A stretch of 64,000 bases of DNA from Mesodorylaimus sp. YZB2_4 (lineage: Eukaryota; Nematoda; Enoplea; Dorylaimida; Dorylaimidae), in assembly GCA_030248295.1 (NCBI GenBank), contig JASANH010000304.1, forward strand, positions 1 through 64,000, in the 5' to 3' direction. The notes under the pieces were generated by a model that saw only the letters and a list, made by a program, of their open reading frames with translations, was not told where the DNA came from and ran no database searches. Position numbers and translations under genes: made by a program. How positions within the stretch are numbered: the first letter of the stretch is position 1; each line of letters opens with the position of its first letter. Shown one piece after another: positions 54,159-64,000 of the stretch.

Positions 54159-56223
54159 GTCAACAACAGCAAAGCTTTATATTTTGATAACTGGCTCTAA
54201 TTTATCACTTGCCACATCGTCGCCACAAGACTGGACGGTCGATGGAGGCAGCTATGCAGGGGGGCCATGAGCCATAAGGCAGCGTGCGACAAGCGAGCCA
54301 CATATATCAGTAGGCTGCGGTTAGAATTTTTCAGAAGCGAATTTATTGGTCCCTCCTACTTACTTCGCATTCTGTTGCACATTCTCAGAGATTTTGTGGG
54401 TAGCCATTTTGAAACCAAATGCCCTGTCCTGGTAGTAGGTCAAGGGACATCCAAGTCAAGGACTGCCTGTCTGCATTACCTACTCACATGGCCTTCAGTA
54501 AGGCCTGAACCAACTTCTGTGCGTTTGTGTTGCAAGTTACGACTAGGTCCCTATTACTGGATGGAGTGACCTGTGGAGCTTGCACCAAGCCAAACCCCCA
54601 GGGCAGCCAACCAAGTCTTCGGATCTAGCCCATGGCTTAAACATCACACTGACGGGTGACGCTCCCAGCTACTGGTTCCGTGCACGTGGCCGTGGCCGCA
54701 CTCCACTTCCTACGACACAGCCATAGAAGCTGACGAAGACCATTTATTGAAACGTGATAAGATTAGGCTGGAGAAGTACTAGTTAAATATGTGCACTGAT
54801 GACAACCCACTCACAACATGTACTATGCATTAAACCCGTACTTTCAGAGTGTAAAAAGTTGATATACCCACATTACTGCTCATTATATCTTACATATTAT
54901 AGTAATAACATACTCGAATAAAATCATAATATATATAACAATATATACGCATTATATTACAACACTTATATCATAGCATAATATAATTTTTCATTAAAAA
55001 ATATATGTATATATTTTTTTATATTAAAAAAGTTGTATAATAACATATATGTAGCGTACTAATATTCATATAATGCTGGACGACAAGAGGTTGGCGCATT
55101 TGTATCACAAACCACAATACAATGATTTTTATGAGCTCTCTTGCACAATCGATCCAATCATATTTGACCTAAATAGCTACTCTTGTGTAGCAGCACAAAC
55201 TAGCGAGGTGGGTCATGCCGCTTAGAAAGCCATCTGGCCACCAGCAGCCAGCAGTCCTAGTGGCACGTTGGGTAACCGGTCGATGACGACACTCTTCGGC
55301 TCGTATCCATTCGCGGCAGAATTGTGCATACCCCCGGGAAGGTTGATAATGGTCACCGCTGGCTGCTTTTCTTGGCACCAGTGACGACACATGAAGGCAA
55401 GGGACACGATGCTGCTAATGACTGCAGAATAAGGATTCTGTACTGATCGGGGTGTGGTGAGAGGGCGTAATAGACAACGCCCCACTGATCAATTTTTATC
55501 CTGCCAAGCTAGCATAATCCTTGATCCTCCTTGGGGGCCACGACTGACCAGAGGATGGCTCAAGAAATGGAGTAGATTACATGAGAAGAACGAGCCCTCT
55601 GATGGGCTTCAGTCACGCAACTATGCCCGGCGGGCGAAGAAGAGAATATGACCGACCAAAGTCGGTGAGACAAAACTTGCGACTTGAGGCAAGTCTTGCG
55701 AATACCTGCGGCTAACATCAACACGAGGGGATGACGTCTCCCAGCCAGGTTAGATCAATATTCCTCTCCATCTCGCCATGGCCCGCCAAGCAGTGAGGTT
55801 ACACCTGTCTCTCCCAGACCCCAAATCCGAACTCCCAAAAAACCTTCAATGAGTGATCCCCGCCGACCACAGAAAGAATACGAGCCAAATTTATCGTTCG
55901 ATGTACTTCTCCTCCGCACTTGAACTTTGCTCGTACTTACTCTCACCACGCATATTGTACTCGTAATGCCCCCTCATAAAGTGTGGCACTGACTTGACAA
56001 TTTGTTTCGAATTTGACCAAGATTCCGTCAGCCAGTCATGATTACTCATGACAAAATGTGATACCATCAAACATCTCGTACAGCCCGTGACTCAGGGCGA
56101 GTGGAAAGCCCCCCATACCCAGTCCAACTGTGATCGTGCCCAGGACCCCGACCAAGATGCTCGTGGCCGTTCTGCAAAATGGATACGGCTAGGAGTACCT
56201 GGAAATCGGGACCACGGCGACCA
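54159..56223. other. Intergenic: AT-rich stretch and a SINE copy
   Basis: No gene recognised. About 54880-55080 is AT/TATA-rich simple sequence. A SINE-like copy lies at 55600-55830 (listed separately). A minus-strand frame at 55222-55485 contains protein-like text (TIINLPGGMHNSAANGYEPK) but matches nothing I know. Confidence 0.45.
55600..55830 (+). mobile_element. SINE-like repeat copy, second member
   Basis: Shares GACCGACCAAAGTCGGTGAG-like sequence, AGGCAAGTCTTGCGA, CGGCTAACATCAAC, GGGATGACGTCTCCCAGCC and CTCGCCATGGC, in the same order and spacing, with the minus strand of the insertion at 42002-42367. More diverged; no target duplication found. Confidence 0.62.
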
Positions 56224-56231
56224 CATCCAAT

Positions 56232-57391
56232 TAGACCCCGGATCGGGTCGGGTCGGGTCAGCTAAATTTCGGGTCGGGTCGGGTCAGAATCGGGTCGGGT
56301 CACTTTTTTGAAAGATCGGGTCAAACGGCTCAAAAATACAGCAATTTTGCTAGTTTTTACTATTGACAGTTACAAAAACCTTTTCATAGCTGTTTAACTC
56401 TAGGATTTGCGGAATTTGCCTAATGCATGCATGTACATATAGAGAGCCTTGCATTACAATGTTTTAATTCTGCGTAACTTTTAAAAGAATGTCAGACAAA
56501 TTGCAAGATGTGACAATGAGCGAATTTTCCGAGTAATTTCTGCATAAGGAAAGGTCGATATCTCAGAGCTCCTATTAACAGTCTCAGCAACTCTGATAAA
56601 TGGGTGGGACTAGCCATAGTCTGAGAAGGACTTGATGATCTTCGATAACAGGTCGTTGGATTATCTGCAATCACATTTTATTCCTGAATGTGACAAGTAA
56701 AGTCTTGGGACCTGGCTGGAAAAGCCTGCAATTCAGTCTGAACCCAAACCACAAAAACTTTGCACCAATAATAGTCCCCTCGACCACCATTCACGTCACC
56801 ATTGCGAAACAGTTCGCTTTGTTAAGAAGTCTTAGTACCCTACATTCCTCCATCAGTAGCAATGTTCTGACGAGCTATATGACTCCAGCACAATATGACT
56901 TTGTAAGCAGTACCTTTTGTGAAGACTAGATGCATATTCTTGGGTGGGTCAATATCTATGGGTATTTCTATATTTAGCCAGTATAGCCTGTCTGATTGCA
57001 AAATTTATGCAAGTAGTCAATATTATTTGGATTGATTAAATCTTGCTAAAGACTAGCAGACAGACTTTAGTCGCTCTTAGATCTACCAAGGTATTTTTCA
57101 AATAATTAGACTACTATAGTCGGAAATAAAGTTATGAAGGAATGCTGTTTTGGAAGGTGTACTAGGAATAACAAAACATGCAAATTCGGGTGCGTATAAT
57201 CAAAACCCTTCCATCCTTTTCACATGGTCACCTTTACAGCAAAGTCACCGCATGTTCTGAGGATTTGTGAAAGGTTTTTATCTCAGGGAACTTCAGCTGC
57301 TACAATTTCGGGTTAACCCGACCCGAAATTTCGGGTCAGGGACTTTCGGGACCCGACCCGTCGGGTTCAACCCGACCTGATCCGGTGTCTA
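56232..57391. mobile_element. hAT-like non-autonomous element with 8-bp TSD
   Basis: Ends TAGACCCCGGATC and GATCCGGTGTCTA are 13-bp inverted repeats with one mismatch, flanked by the perfect 8-bp duplication CATCCAAT (56224-56231, 57392-57399). Just inside both ends lie repeated CGGGTCGGGTCGGGTC / GACCCGACCCG units, the usual subterminal repeats of Ac-like hAT elements. The 1160-bp interior holds no transposase frame. It is a distinct family from 13193-14457 by TIR sequence but has the same architecture. Confidence 0.87.
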
Positions 57392-57399
57392 CATCCAAT

Positions 57400-58660
57400 A
57401 GGAACATGGTCAGGGACATGGCCAGTTGCAGGCGAGACAACACTTTTAGACCAAATTGGCCTCTGATTTCGGGTTTGGTTCGACAGGGGCATAGTTGAAA
57501 TGGGGAATTCATCGTGGCCACATCGGCTGGATTATTGTTGAGTGGGAAAGAGCCTTGATTCATTTTTCTTCTTTTCTTGTCGCTAACTCAACGAATCAAC
57601 TTGAACTTACGGGCTAGATCCACTTTCACCGACCCAGGCACAAGCCGATAGCAATTTCAGACTGGACCTGGAAGTTGCGAAGCGATGGATTCCAGGTGTC
57701 GCTAAGAGACCTTTCCGGTCATAGCCATTTAGCGAATGAGGCTGTGCGAGCACTACCGTTCGCAGGGAGCTGATCACTAGACTTTTTTCGACTGGGTTCT
57801 AACCGATCAGCTACAAACACCGGGCGATCATATTGCAAAGTTGGGCATTACTCCATCGCATCAGACAAACAATTTTATCGTTGAACCTCACAGAAAATAA
57901 CATCCTACCTTGATTAGCCATCACTGGCTGTCGCGACGGAGCGCGATGGATTTCAAGCCTCACATCACAGCCCAGGAGAAGCATGGTCGATTTGTGACTT
58001 TACGATGTGATTCTTTCCTTTTTATGCTTAGTTCGCTTTTCTGTGGCTGATTTCTTCGTTCTGTCTCCGACCAGAGTGGTCGCCTGCTTATCTTTGTCCG
58101 TAAAAGACAGTGTAGCGAAGCTGTGATACATTCAGTCTCTCTGCTCCGGCCGACCTGAGCAGTCGGTCCTCTCGTCGCTCTCTTCAACTACGCTTCCACA
58201 ACGCCGCTCTCGCTTCACTGGCCTACCTTGCCCACACTTTAGAGCCTGATACCTGAAACCTTATTTTACGCGACCTGCCATGACTTTTCCTCGTCAAGAC
58301 CTCGTTCACTCGAAATCTTCCCCTTTCAATAAGTCAGATTCGTCAGCTTGAATCTTGCAGATTCTTGATCCAGAAGTCCTGGATTGTTAAATGTGTGTAA
58401 AATACAGTTTCAGATTAATAGTTACTGGATGTTGCGAGATAGCGTACTATAAGACCAGCAACCGTTCTAAGTGGAATCACGCAGTTTATCGAATGATGTT
58501 GTGCAGGTCAGTTACTGCTTGCAAGTGAAAATATTCAGTGGACTGGGTTGTTTGCGTCAATAGGCTGGAAAACTTTTTTCCTTCTCGCTAAGCACTTCGA
58601 AACAAAACACCTTGGCGTCCACATGAAGGTGGAACCTGGAAATTCAGACGTGACAAAAAG
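57400..58660. other. Intergenic, nothing recognised
   Basis: No gene or clear repeat. It may include the decayed upstream part of the LINE fragment that follows. Confidence 0.4.
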
Positions 58661-58682
58661 GTGCTAAAAAGGAGAAATAATT

Positions 58683-59560
58683 AAGTTCGTGGTGGATAGG
58701 TGGGGCGTTCCTATCTTAGCGTCGCTATTCAACATGATCACTGAGGACAATGAAATCTCTAAGATGCGGCAGGACAGTCCAACTGTCCCGATCTACAAAG
58801 GGCAGGGGTGATGTCAGCGAGTCGCAACTACCGTCCTGTGCCAGGCATAGCAATGTTCGAGCGTGCGCTGGATTGGACAACAGCATCCGCAATATAGTAT
58901 CAATGTCTCCCAAAGAGTACACCTGCGGCTCATCTGCTTGGGAAGCAACTAGAAAAGGGAACGGTGTCGGAGAGAGTGCCTATTTCCGATGCTGTGTGCA
59001 GCGCAGTGGATATTAGGCGCAACCGCTCGATCTTACAGTTTTACTTGGTGATAACGATATAACTAACGAAAAGTAAAGGGTGGGTTCAGGAAAAAGCCAT
59101 ATGTGAATCATAGTTAGCAGACTCATGCATGTTATACGGGCTCGTATGTTGTGTCTCGCAATCGTCGCGACAAACGGCGCACATGGCCTATTTGGAGTAG
59201 GGAGTAGCATCCGACAGGGTGCCACACGACCTAATCTGGTAAGCCCTCAAGTCGCGCGGTGTGCCCATACGCGATAGGTGCAAGTTATGCTGTACAATGG
59301 CGCAAAGAGTTGTTCGAGGCGCAGCTGGAGTGCCTTATGCCCTCTGTATCAAACTGGGTGTCCACCACGGCTCATCAACCGTATGTATTTCCCAACTGCT
59401 CTTCATACTGTGCATGGATACTGTCGCTGCTGATAAACAGCAAAACTTCCTCTCCTTCCCCCCCCCCCCCCCCCGTAACACTGCTCTACGCCAATGATGC
59501 GGCCCACAGAACGCACAGGGTCTCGTACAAAAGTGATTGTTCGCCTAGAGGATGACGTAG
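58683..59560 (+). pseudogene. Decayed RTE-like LINE reverse transcriptase
   Basis: Remnants of an RT domain in several plus-strand frames. About 58690-58880 has ILASLFNMI, TVPIYKGQG and NYRPVPGIAMFERALDW, the RTE-type entry blocks. About 59300-59460 has VRGAAGVPYALCIKLGVHHG and LLFILCMDTV, the thumb-side blocks. About 59475-59510 has LLYANDAA in place of LLYADDVV, the catalytic site with the first Asp lost. Many stops and frameshifts; a 16-bp C run at 59459-59474 separates two frames. Clearly inactive. Confidence 0.72.
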
Positions 59561-60535
59561 ACTGTGATTACACAGCGCATAGTGGCAGAACTGGTGACAG
59601 CTGACAACTATAGTATGGAATTGCGGGCTGAGCTGAGATGGTAGGAACACGCACGGCAGAGATCCGGGTTCAGTTACTCGCACAGGGACGCACAGGGTAG
59701 CGATAGACCAAAGAGGCCATGGCTGGACAAATGTATAAGATATGAAAAAAGTGAACGTGAATCCACAAGAGTCAACAGACCGGCAAAACTGGACCCTGTC
59801 CCAAGGCAGGACTAAACGCTCAGACAATGATAATGACTAGCTTGTACCGCAGAAGTTGGAGGCCTCTCATTGAGGTGGCTGTTACACGGAAGGGTACTTG
59901 GCGCGGTACTAGGGATCCAGACCTAGGGTCGGATCAGATCAGGAGATGCATCTTCCCTGGTGTCCCAATGATGTGGATATACTGTAATTAGCAGAAGCTG
60001 CAGCTCCCGCCAATTCCAAAAGTGAATGTCCACTTCCCGCTTAACCCACCCCCTTCCTTGGCTAGGGTGGACATCCATATGGACAGGGATTCCGATGCGG
60101 ACATGGATATGGATGCCCTGGAAAATATTTCATGTATGCCATGCCCCTTTGTGTCAACCACGTTATCATGGGAGTAGCACGAACAGTCACGAATTATCAA
60201 ATCGTGAGCTTCATGATGCTTTAAAATTTCGCTTGTCCCAATCCAACAGGCTCGCTGGCCAATTGCGGCACACGCCCATTTTTGACTGATTGCATCAGCC
60301 AAAGTGTAATCCGAAACCCATCGGCACGCCCACTCATGGGAGAGGGATCGACGATAATAAAGGATGGCATGCGGAATAGATGCTCCTAGTAGGGATAATG
60401 AATATCCTGGACTGGGTAGCTTATCTGCCCCATTTCAATCCAGATTAACCAAATCACAACAAGTGGGGGAACTGGATCCTTATTACAGCACCCATACTCC
60501 CTCTTGCTATAAAAGCGCACCTCGGATTCACAATG
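59561..60535. other. Intergenic, nothing recognised
   Basis: Probably includes more decayed LINE sequence at its start. GGTCGGATCAGATCAGGAGATGC near 59928-59950 resembles hAT-type subterminal repeats. No gene recognised. Confidence 0.4.
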
Positions 60536-60778
60536 CCCCCCACTCCACACCCCCCCCCCCTTAATGGGGGTCTTCTCCCCCCCCCCCCCCCAAAAAAAAA
60601 ATCCCCCCCTCCCCCCCCCCCGCCCCTCCTGGGGGGTCCCCCCTCCACACCCCCCCCGGGGGAGGGGGCGGGGGGGGGGGGGGGGGGGGGGGGGCGCCCC
60701 CGGAAAAAAACGGCGGCCCCCGGCCCCCCCCCCCGGAGGGAGGAACCCCAAACCCCCCCCCGCGGGGGGGGGGGGGGG

Positions 60779-60827
<49 letters not shown>

Positions 60828-60835
60828 CGAACAAA
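60536..60835. repeat. PolyC/polyG low-complexity block
   Basis: Almost pure runs of C and G, broken by short A runs and single bases, 300 bp long, with a C run of over 40. Proline- and glycine-rich open frames across it are artefacts of base composition. It borders the poly(A) end of the LINE on the right. It may be real simple sequence or a consensus artefact. Confidence 0.85.
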
Positions 60836-63800
60836 AAATTTTTTTTTGTTTTTTTTTTATTTTTAAGTTAGCATATTTTACTTAACTGGCACATAAACGC
60901 GGTACAAAATCAGACACATACTGAAGATCGCAATGCATCCTTTAGTCCCTACAAAGAACACGAAAAAACTGGTCCTTAAATGATCAAAGAATCTTTTATA
61001 TATATTTTTATTCTTATTATTATTGTTTTCATTCTATTCCATATTTTTCAATTCTTGCATGAAAAAAGACTTCAGAAAAGTATCTTCAAACCGATGCTTG
61101 TCCAAAATGAATTGAGCCCTCTTTGTCAAGACCCAAAGTCTCTTCCTCAGTGATTCCCATAAATCTACCAGTTTTCCTTTTTCCTCAAAATCCATTCTGG
61201 CGAACCAAACACATCTCTGGACTGACTGCAAAACTATGTTCGCTGTCACGAAAGTAGATTTGCTTTTTATGCCCGCCAGACCGAAGATCTTGTTCTCATC
61301 TCTGATCTTGATGGAAGGATCCATTCTTTGGAGAAGGCCTTCCACTTTCTTCCAGAACTCAAGCACTCTTTGGCACTCTACGAAAACATGGTATCCGTCC
61401 TCGCGGATACTCTGGCCCGCTACTGTCTCACAGTACTTGCACGACTCATCTACATCTGCGAAGTTGGTGATCCTACTCCGAGTGTACAGTGCCTTGTACA
61501 GGAGACTGTAGTGTATCGACCTGGTCAGACCGTCCACATGTTTGCTCGTGTTTAGTCTCCAGTAGGCCCTGAAGTCCAGATTAGCTGTACTCAATTTTTC
61601 ACACCAGTAACTTTGCATGGCAGCTGTGGCCTTCCCTGTCTTCTTCTCCATCAGGTGTTTATAGAGCATCTTTGTTTTGACATGCTTTATCGGGTATGTT
61701 TTCGTGTCCAGCCCGACGCTGTGCTGGTCAAGCAGCTTGAAGTTCGCTGTAAGCTCCGCCCTTCTTATATCTTTGTACAGACGAGGTGTCTTTATTTCTC
61801 CTACATGACATAACTTTGCATGCCTAACTCGCTCGAAAAAGTAGTCGAAAGATCTGTGCCACACGGCTTCCTGCTGCGCCAGGGTTCTTCTAAGGAGTAA
61901 CATCAACCTAAAAGCGAGTATCTTCCAGCCTATGTCCGGGTAGCCTATTCCGCCCAGGTCTTTGCTCCTCTTCAGCACTAGTTTGTTTATTTTGTTGACT
62001 TTGGCTGGATGCCAAAGATAATTGTCAATCATTCTTTCTGTGAATTTTTGTAAGTCAGTTCCAGGTGCAATTACTGATCCAAGATACCACAACTTTGAAA
62101 GATAATATGTATTTGCTACATGAATCCTGCCAAACAGGGAAACTTCTGAATGTGCTATCCTAGTGCCTAATGAGGCGATGTGCTCCCGTACCCCAGTCCA
62201 ATTATCCGCAACTTCCATTCCCTCTTTTCCAATGAAAAATCCGTAGACTTTTACCTTGTCTACAACAAAGGGCCTCAGCTCGGGTCCTACGCTGTCAGGC
62301 TCTTTCTTTCCTAGACACAGAATCTTTGTCTTGGTTGTTTTCAATGTTGCCCCGCTGGCTCTTTTATAGTGCTCATAGATGTGCATGATACGACCTACTG
62401 AATGTTCATCAGACACCAAGAAATTCGTATCATCCGCATAGTTACTTATCTTTTGCTCTTGTCCTAAGATGTCCAGTCCTTTGACCAGTTTGTCCCTCCT
62501 GATATAATTGGTCACTGTTTCCGACACCAGTACATATAGCAGTGCGGACAGTGGGCAACCTTGCCTGACCCCTCTACTAGGATGGAAGCTGGTGGATATG
62601 TAACCGTTCACCTGAACCGAAGAAGCAACTAGGCCATCCTTGTAAATTATTCCTATCCATTTCTGGAACCCCTCGCCCAATCTGAACCATTCTAGCACAC
62701 GTTGCATATACTCCCACTCGATGATGTCGAAGGCCGACATGTGATCGACAGACAACAGCATGGCCCCCATTTCCTTCTCATTGACATACTCAACTGCGTT
62801 GTACAAAGTAAGCACTCCGTCCCTTATGTCCCTTCCTGGCACTGAGCACGTTTGGTCGGGGTGCACAAGCTTGCACATTATGTTCCTAAGCCTTATCACT
62901 AAAACCTTAGCCAGGATTTTGTAGTCCACATTGAGCATGGTCAGTGGCCTCCAATTGGACCTAAGCTTTTTATCACCTTCTCCTTTGTACAACTGGGATA
63001 TTATTCCAAAGTACAAGCTCCCTGGCAACTCCCCTAGACGCAAGCTAGCTGCAAAAACTTTGGTCAAAATGACACTTAGCTCAGCCAAGAACGTCAAATA
63101 GAATTCTATTGGCAGCCCGTCACTGCCTGGCGATTTCTTTTTGCTGAAGGAGAGTACCGCTTTTTTTACCTCGTCTTCACTTATCTCTCCCTCCAGTGCA
63201 GCCCTGTCTACCTCGTCGGCTGTACCGAAGGGAGGTTGGTCTAAAAACATTCTTGCCGCATTTTCCTTGATCGTCCCTGCACTTGTGAACAACGATGCGT
63301 ACTGTCTTCTCACTTCTGCTATCACCTCCAGTTGATTATCATGCACGATCCCCTTATCATCTTTAATCGCGTACACTGTTCTTAATTCAGCCGAATTCTT
63401 TTGCATTAGTTTGGCTGTTACCAGCGTGAACTGGTCTGTTGCCAAATCTTTATAGTGCGTTTTTGCCAATCTCTTCCTGATTTCCTCGCGGTCAAAACTC
63501 CTTAGTTTTTCCCTTACTTCCTCGTATTCAGCTTTCATCACGTCACTCCTGGGATACTGTGCCAGCAGTGCCTTAGCCCTCTCCAGGTCCTTTGCTATAC
63601 CCGCTCTTCTTTTCCTTCCGTAGGACTCGAACTGAGTTTTAGATGCTCTGCACAACCGTCCTATTTCAGACTTGCACTGATCCCACGCACTCAGCACATC
63701 CCTATCGCATGCGCCTTGGAGGTAGGCCTCCAAAAACAAAAGCTTATTTTTGACTTGTTCCTTCAAAGCATCGTCACGTTGTAAAAACTCTACGTCTAGT

Positions 63801-64000
63801 TTCCAGTAAGAAGGTCCTCTTTTAATCTGCGCAAAGCTAAATATAAAAGAAATTTGAAAAATCTTATGATCAGACAGTCCTGTTTCTATGAATTCATGCT
63901 TGCTGTACGACTCAACCGCGTTTTCAGTGCCATAAATTCTGTCAAGTCGCCCTTGAGTTTTGGAACTGTGAGCAAGATGAGAGAATTCTTTTGTCTTCGG
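60836..64000 (-). mobile_element. APE-type non-LTR retrotransposon (L1/Tx1-like), 5' part outside window
   Basis: Minus-strand LINE. ORF2 is open from the right window edge to 61034, followed by about 170 bp of 3' UTR and a poly(A)-like tail (poly T on the plus strand, about 60838-60867). The 5' end lies beyond the window. The RT frame has no stop or frameshift in 989 codons, so this copy is recent and may be active. Confidence 0.88.
61034..64000 (-). CDS. LINE ORF2: endonuclease C-terminus, reverse transcriptase, Zn knuckle
   Basis: Partial at its N-terminus: the frame is open to the window edge with no start in view; stop TAG at 61034-61036. At the edge it reads the end of an APE-type endonuclease (GRLDRIYG, then GLSDHKI with the catalytic SDH at 63866-63874). 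A basic linker follows, then the RT: KKSPGSDGLPIEFYLTF, LRSNWRPLTMLNVDYKILAK, SVDHMSAFDIIEWEYM, SRGVRQGCPLSALLYVL, and SNYADDTNFLV with the catalytic YADD near 62430. The C-terminal part has a CKYC...H...C zinc-knuckle-like motif (zf-RVT type, about 61400-61460). Motif style suits the L1/Tx1 group; other APE LINE clades are possible. It copies its RNA by target-primed reverse transcription in the nucleus. Confidence 0.9.
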   Translation of the reverse strand, partial: PKTKEFSHLAHSSKTQGRLDRIYGTENAVESYSKHEFIETGLSDHKIFQISFIFSFAQIKRGPSYWKLDVEFLQRDDALKEQVKNKLLFLEAYLQGACDRDVLSAWDQCKSEIGRLCRASKTQFESYGRKRRAGIAKDLERAKALLAQYPRSDVMKAEYEEVREKLRSFDREEIRKRLAKTHYKDLATDQFTLVTAKLMQKNSAELRTVYAIKDDKGIVHDNQLEVIAEVRRQYASLFTSAGTIKENAARMFLDQPPFGTADEVDRAALEGEISEDEVKKAVLSFSKKKSPGSDGLPIEFYLTFLAELSVILTKVFAASLRLGELPGSLYFGIISQLYKGEGDKKLRSNWRPLTMLNVDYKILAKVLVIRLRNIMCKLVHPDQTCSVPGRDIRDGVLTLYNAVEYVNEKEMGAMLLSVDHMSAFDIIEWEYMQRVLEWFRLGEGFQKWIGIIYKDGLVASSVQVNGYISTSFHPSRGVRQGCPLSALLYVLVSETVTNYIRRDKLVKGLDILGQEQKISNYADDTNFLVSDEHSVGRIMHIYEHYKRASGATLKTTKTKILCLGKKEPDSVGPELRPFVVDKVKVYGFFIGKEGMEVADNWTGVREHIASLGTRIAHSEVSLFGRIHVANTYYLSKLWYLGSVIAPGTDLQKFTERMIDNYLWHPAKVNKINKLVLKRSKDLGGIGYPDIGWKILAFRLMLLLRRTLAQQEAVWHRSFDYFFERVRHAKLCHVGEIKTPRLYKDIRRAELTANFKLLDQHSVGLDTKTYPIKHVKTKMLYKHLMEKKTGKATAAMQSYWCEKLSTANLDFRAYWRLNTSKHVDGLTRSIHYSLLYKALYTRSRITNFADVDESCKYCETVAGQSIREDGYHVFVECQRVLEFWKKVEGLLQRMDPSIKIRDENKIFGLAGIKSKSTFVTANIVLQSVQRCVWFARMDFEEKGKLVDLWESLRKRLWVLTKRAQFILDKHRFEDTFLKSFFMQELKNME

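Noticed and set aside
55222-55485. Minus-strand protein-like frame
   Set aside because: Eighty-seven residues with no recognisable family and no linked exon; insufficient support.
60454-60871. Proline- and glycine-rich long frames on both strands
   Set aside because: They are produced by polyC/polyG composition and have no other sequence content.
1-64000. CRISPR array, prokaryotic operon or phage
   Set aside because: No regularly spaced direct repeats, no ribosome-binding-site-led gene strings; introns and eukaryotic transposons throughout.

Overview
The window comes from an invertebrate animal genome. Its genes are split by GT-AG introns of roughly 50-1600 bp. Intergenic DNA is long and full of transposon remnants, simple AT repeats and polyG/polyC runs. 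The gene set is metazoan: two seven-transmembrane receptors, the ciliary protein IFT56, a four-domain dsRNA-binding protein, a Ly6/uPAR-type surface protein and a secreted mucin-like protein. Several hints point to a nematode or close relative. There is a DUF1647-type protein, a family best known from nematodes. A TTAGGC-type (GCCTAA) repeat is present. Dispersed TTTCCCGCC / GGCGGGAAA motifs occur, and plausible splice acceptors sit just upstream of several start codons, as in trans-spliced genes. None of these is decisive.

Layout. 1-4935: 3' portion of a Ty3/gypsy LTR retrotransposon (+) with two in-frame TGA stops and a 527-bp 3' LTR. 6369-7614: two Penelope-like element fragments head to head (RT N-terminus on -, GIY-YIG endonuclease on +), followed by a degenerate hammerhead-ribozyme-like motif. 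8501-8731: possible small gene (-). 10208-11284: intronless GPCR (+). 11285-14761: four nested or neighbouring inverted-repeat elements, including a hAT-like element with an 8-bp target duplication inside an older TIR element. 14762-17924: two-exon, four-dsRBD protein (-). 20272-20410: candidate signal-peptide exon (+). 23838-24601: long inverted-repeat element. 26336-29371: three-exon Ly6/uPAR-like gene (+), with a MITE-like foldback in intron 1. 30414-31238: DUF1647-type protein (-). 37078-38901: two-exon peptide-type GPCR (+). 42002-42367: SINE-like insertion between 19-bp direct repeats. 43458-44131: four-transmembrane protein (+). 44678-49377: complete 15-exon IFT56/TTC26 gene (-), whose predicted 554 residues match the usual family length. 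50277-54068: Gly- and Ser/Thr-rich secreted protein (+). 56232-57391: second hAT-like element. About 58.7-59.6 kb: decayed RTE-like LINE (+). 60.5-60.84 kb: pathological polyC/polyG block. 60836-64000: APE-type LINE (-), running off the right edge.

The host genes do not form an operon or a shared pathway. IFT56 acts in intraflagellar transport. The two GPCRs, the Ly6 protein and the four-TM protein are membrane signalling or surface proteins. The mucin-like gene is divergent from IFT56 across about 0.9 kb. The strongest unexpected signals are the nested transposons, the inverted Penelope fragments with a ribozyme-like motif, the SINE family with shared modules, and the mucin-like protein with Gly/Trp-rich ends.
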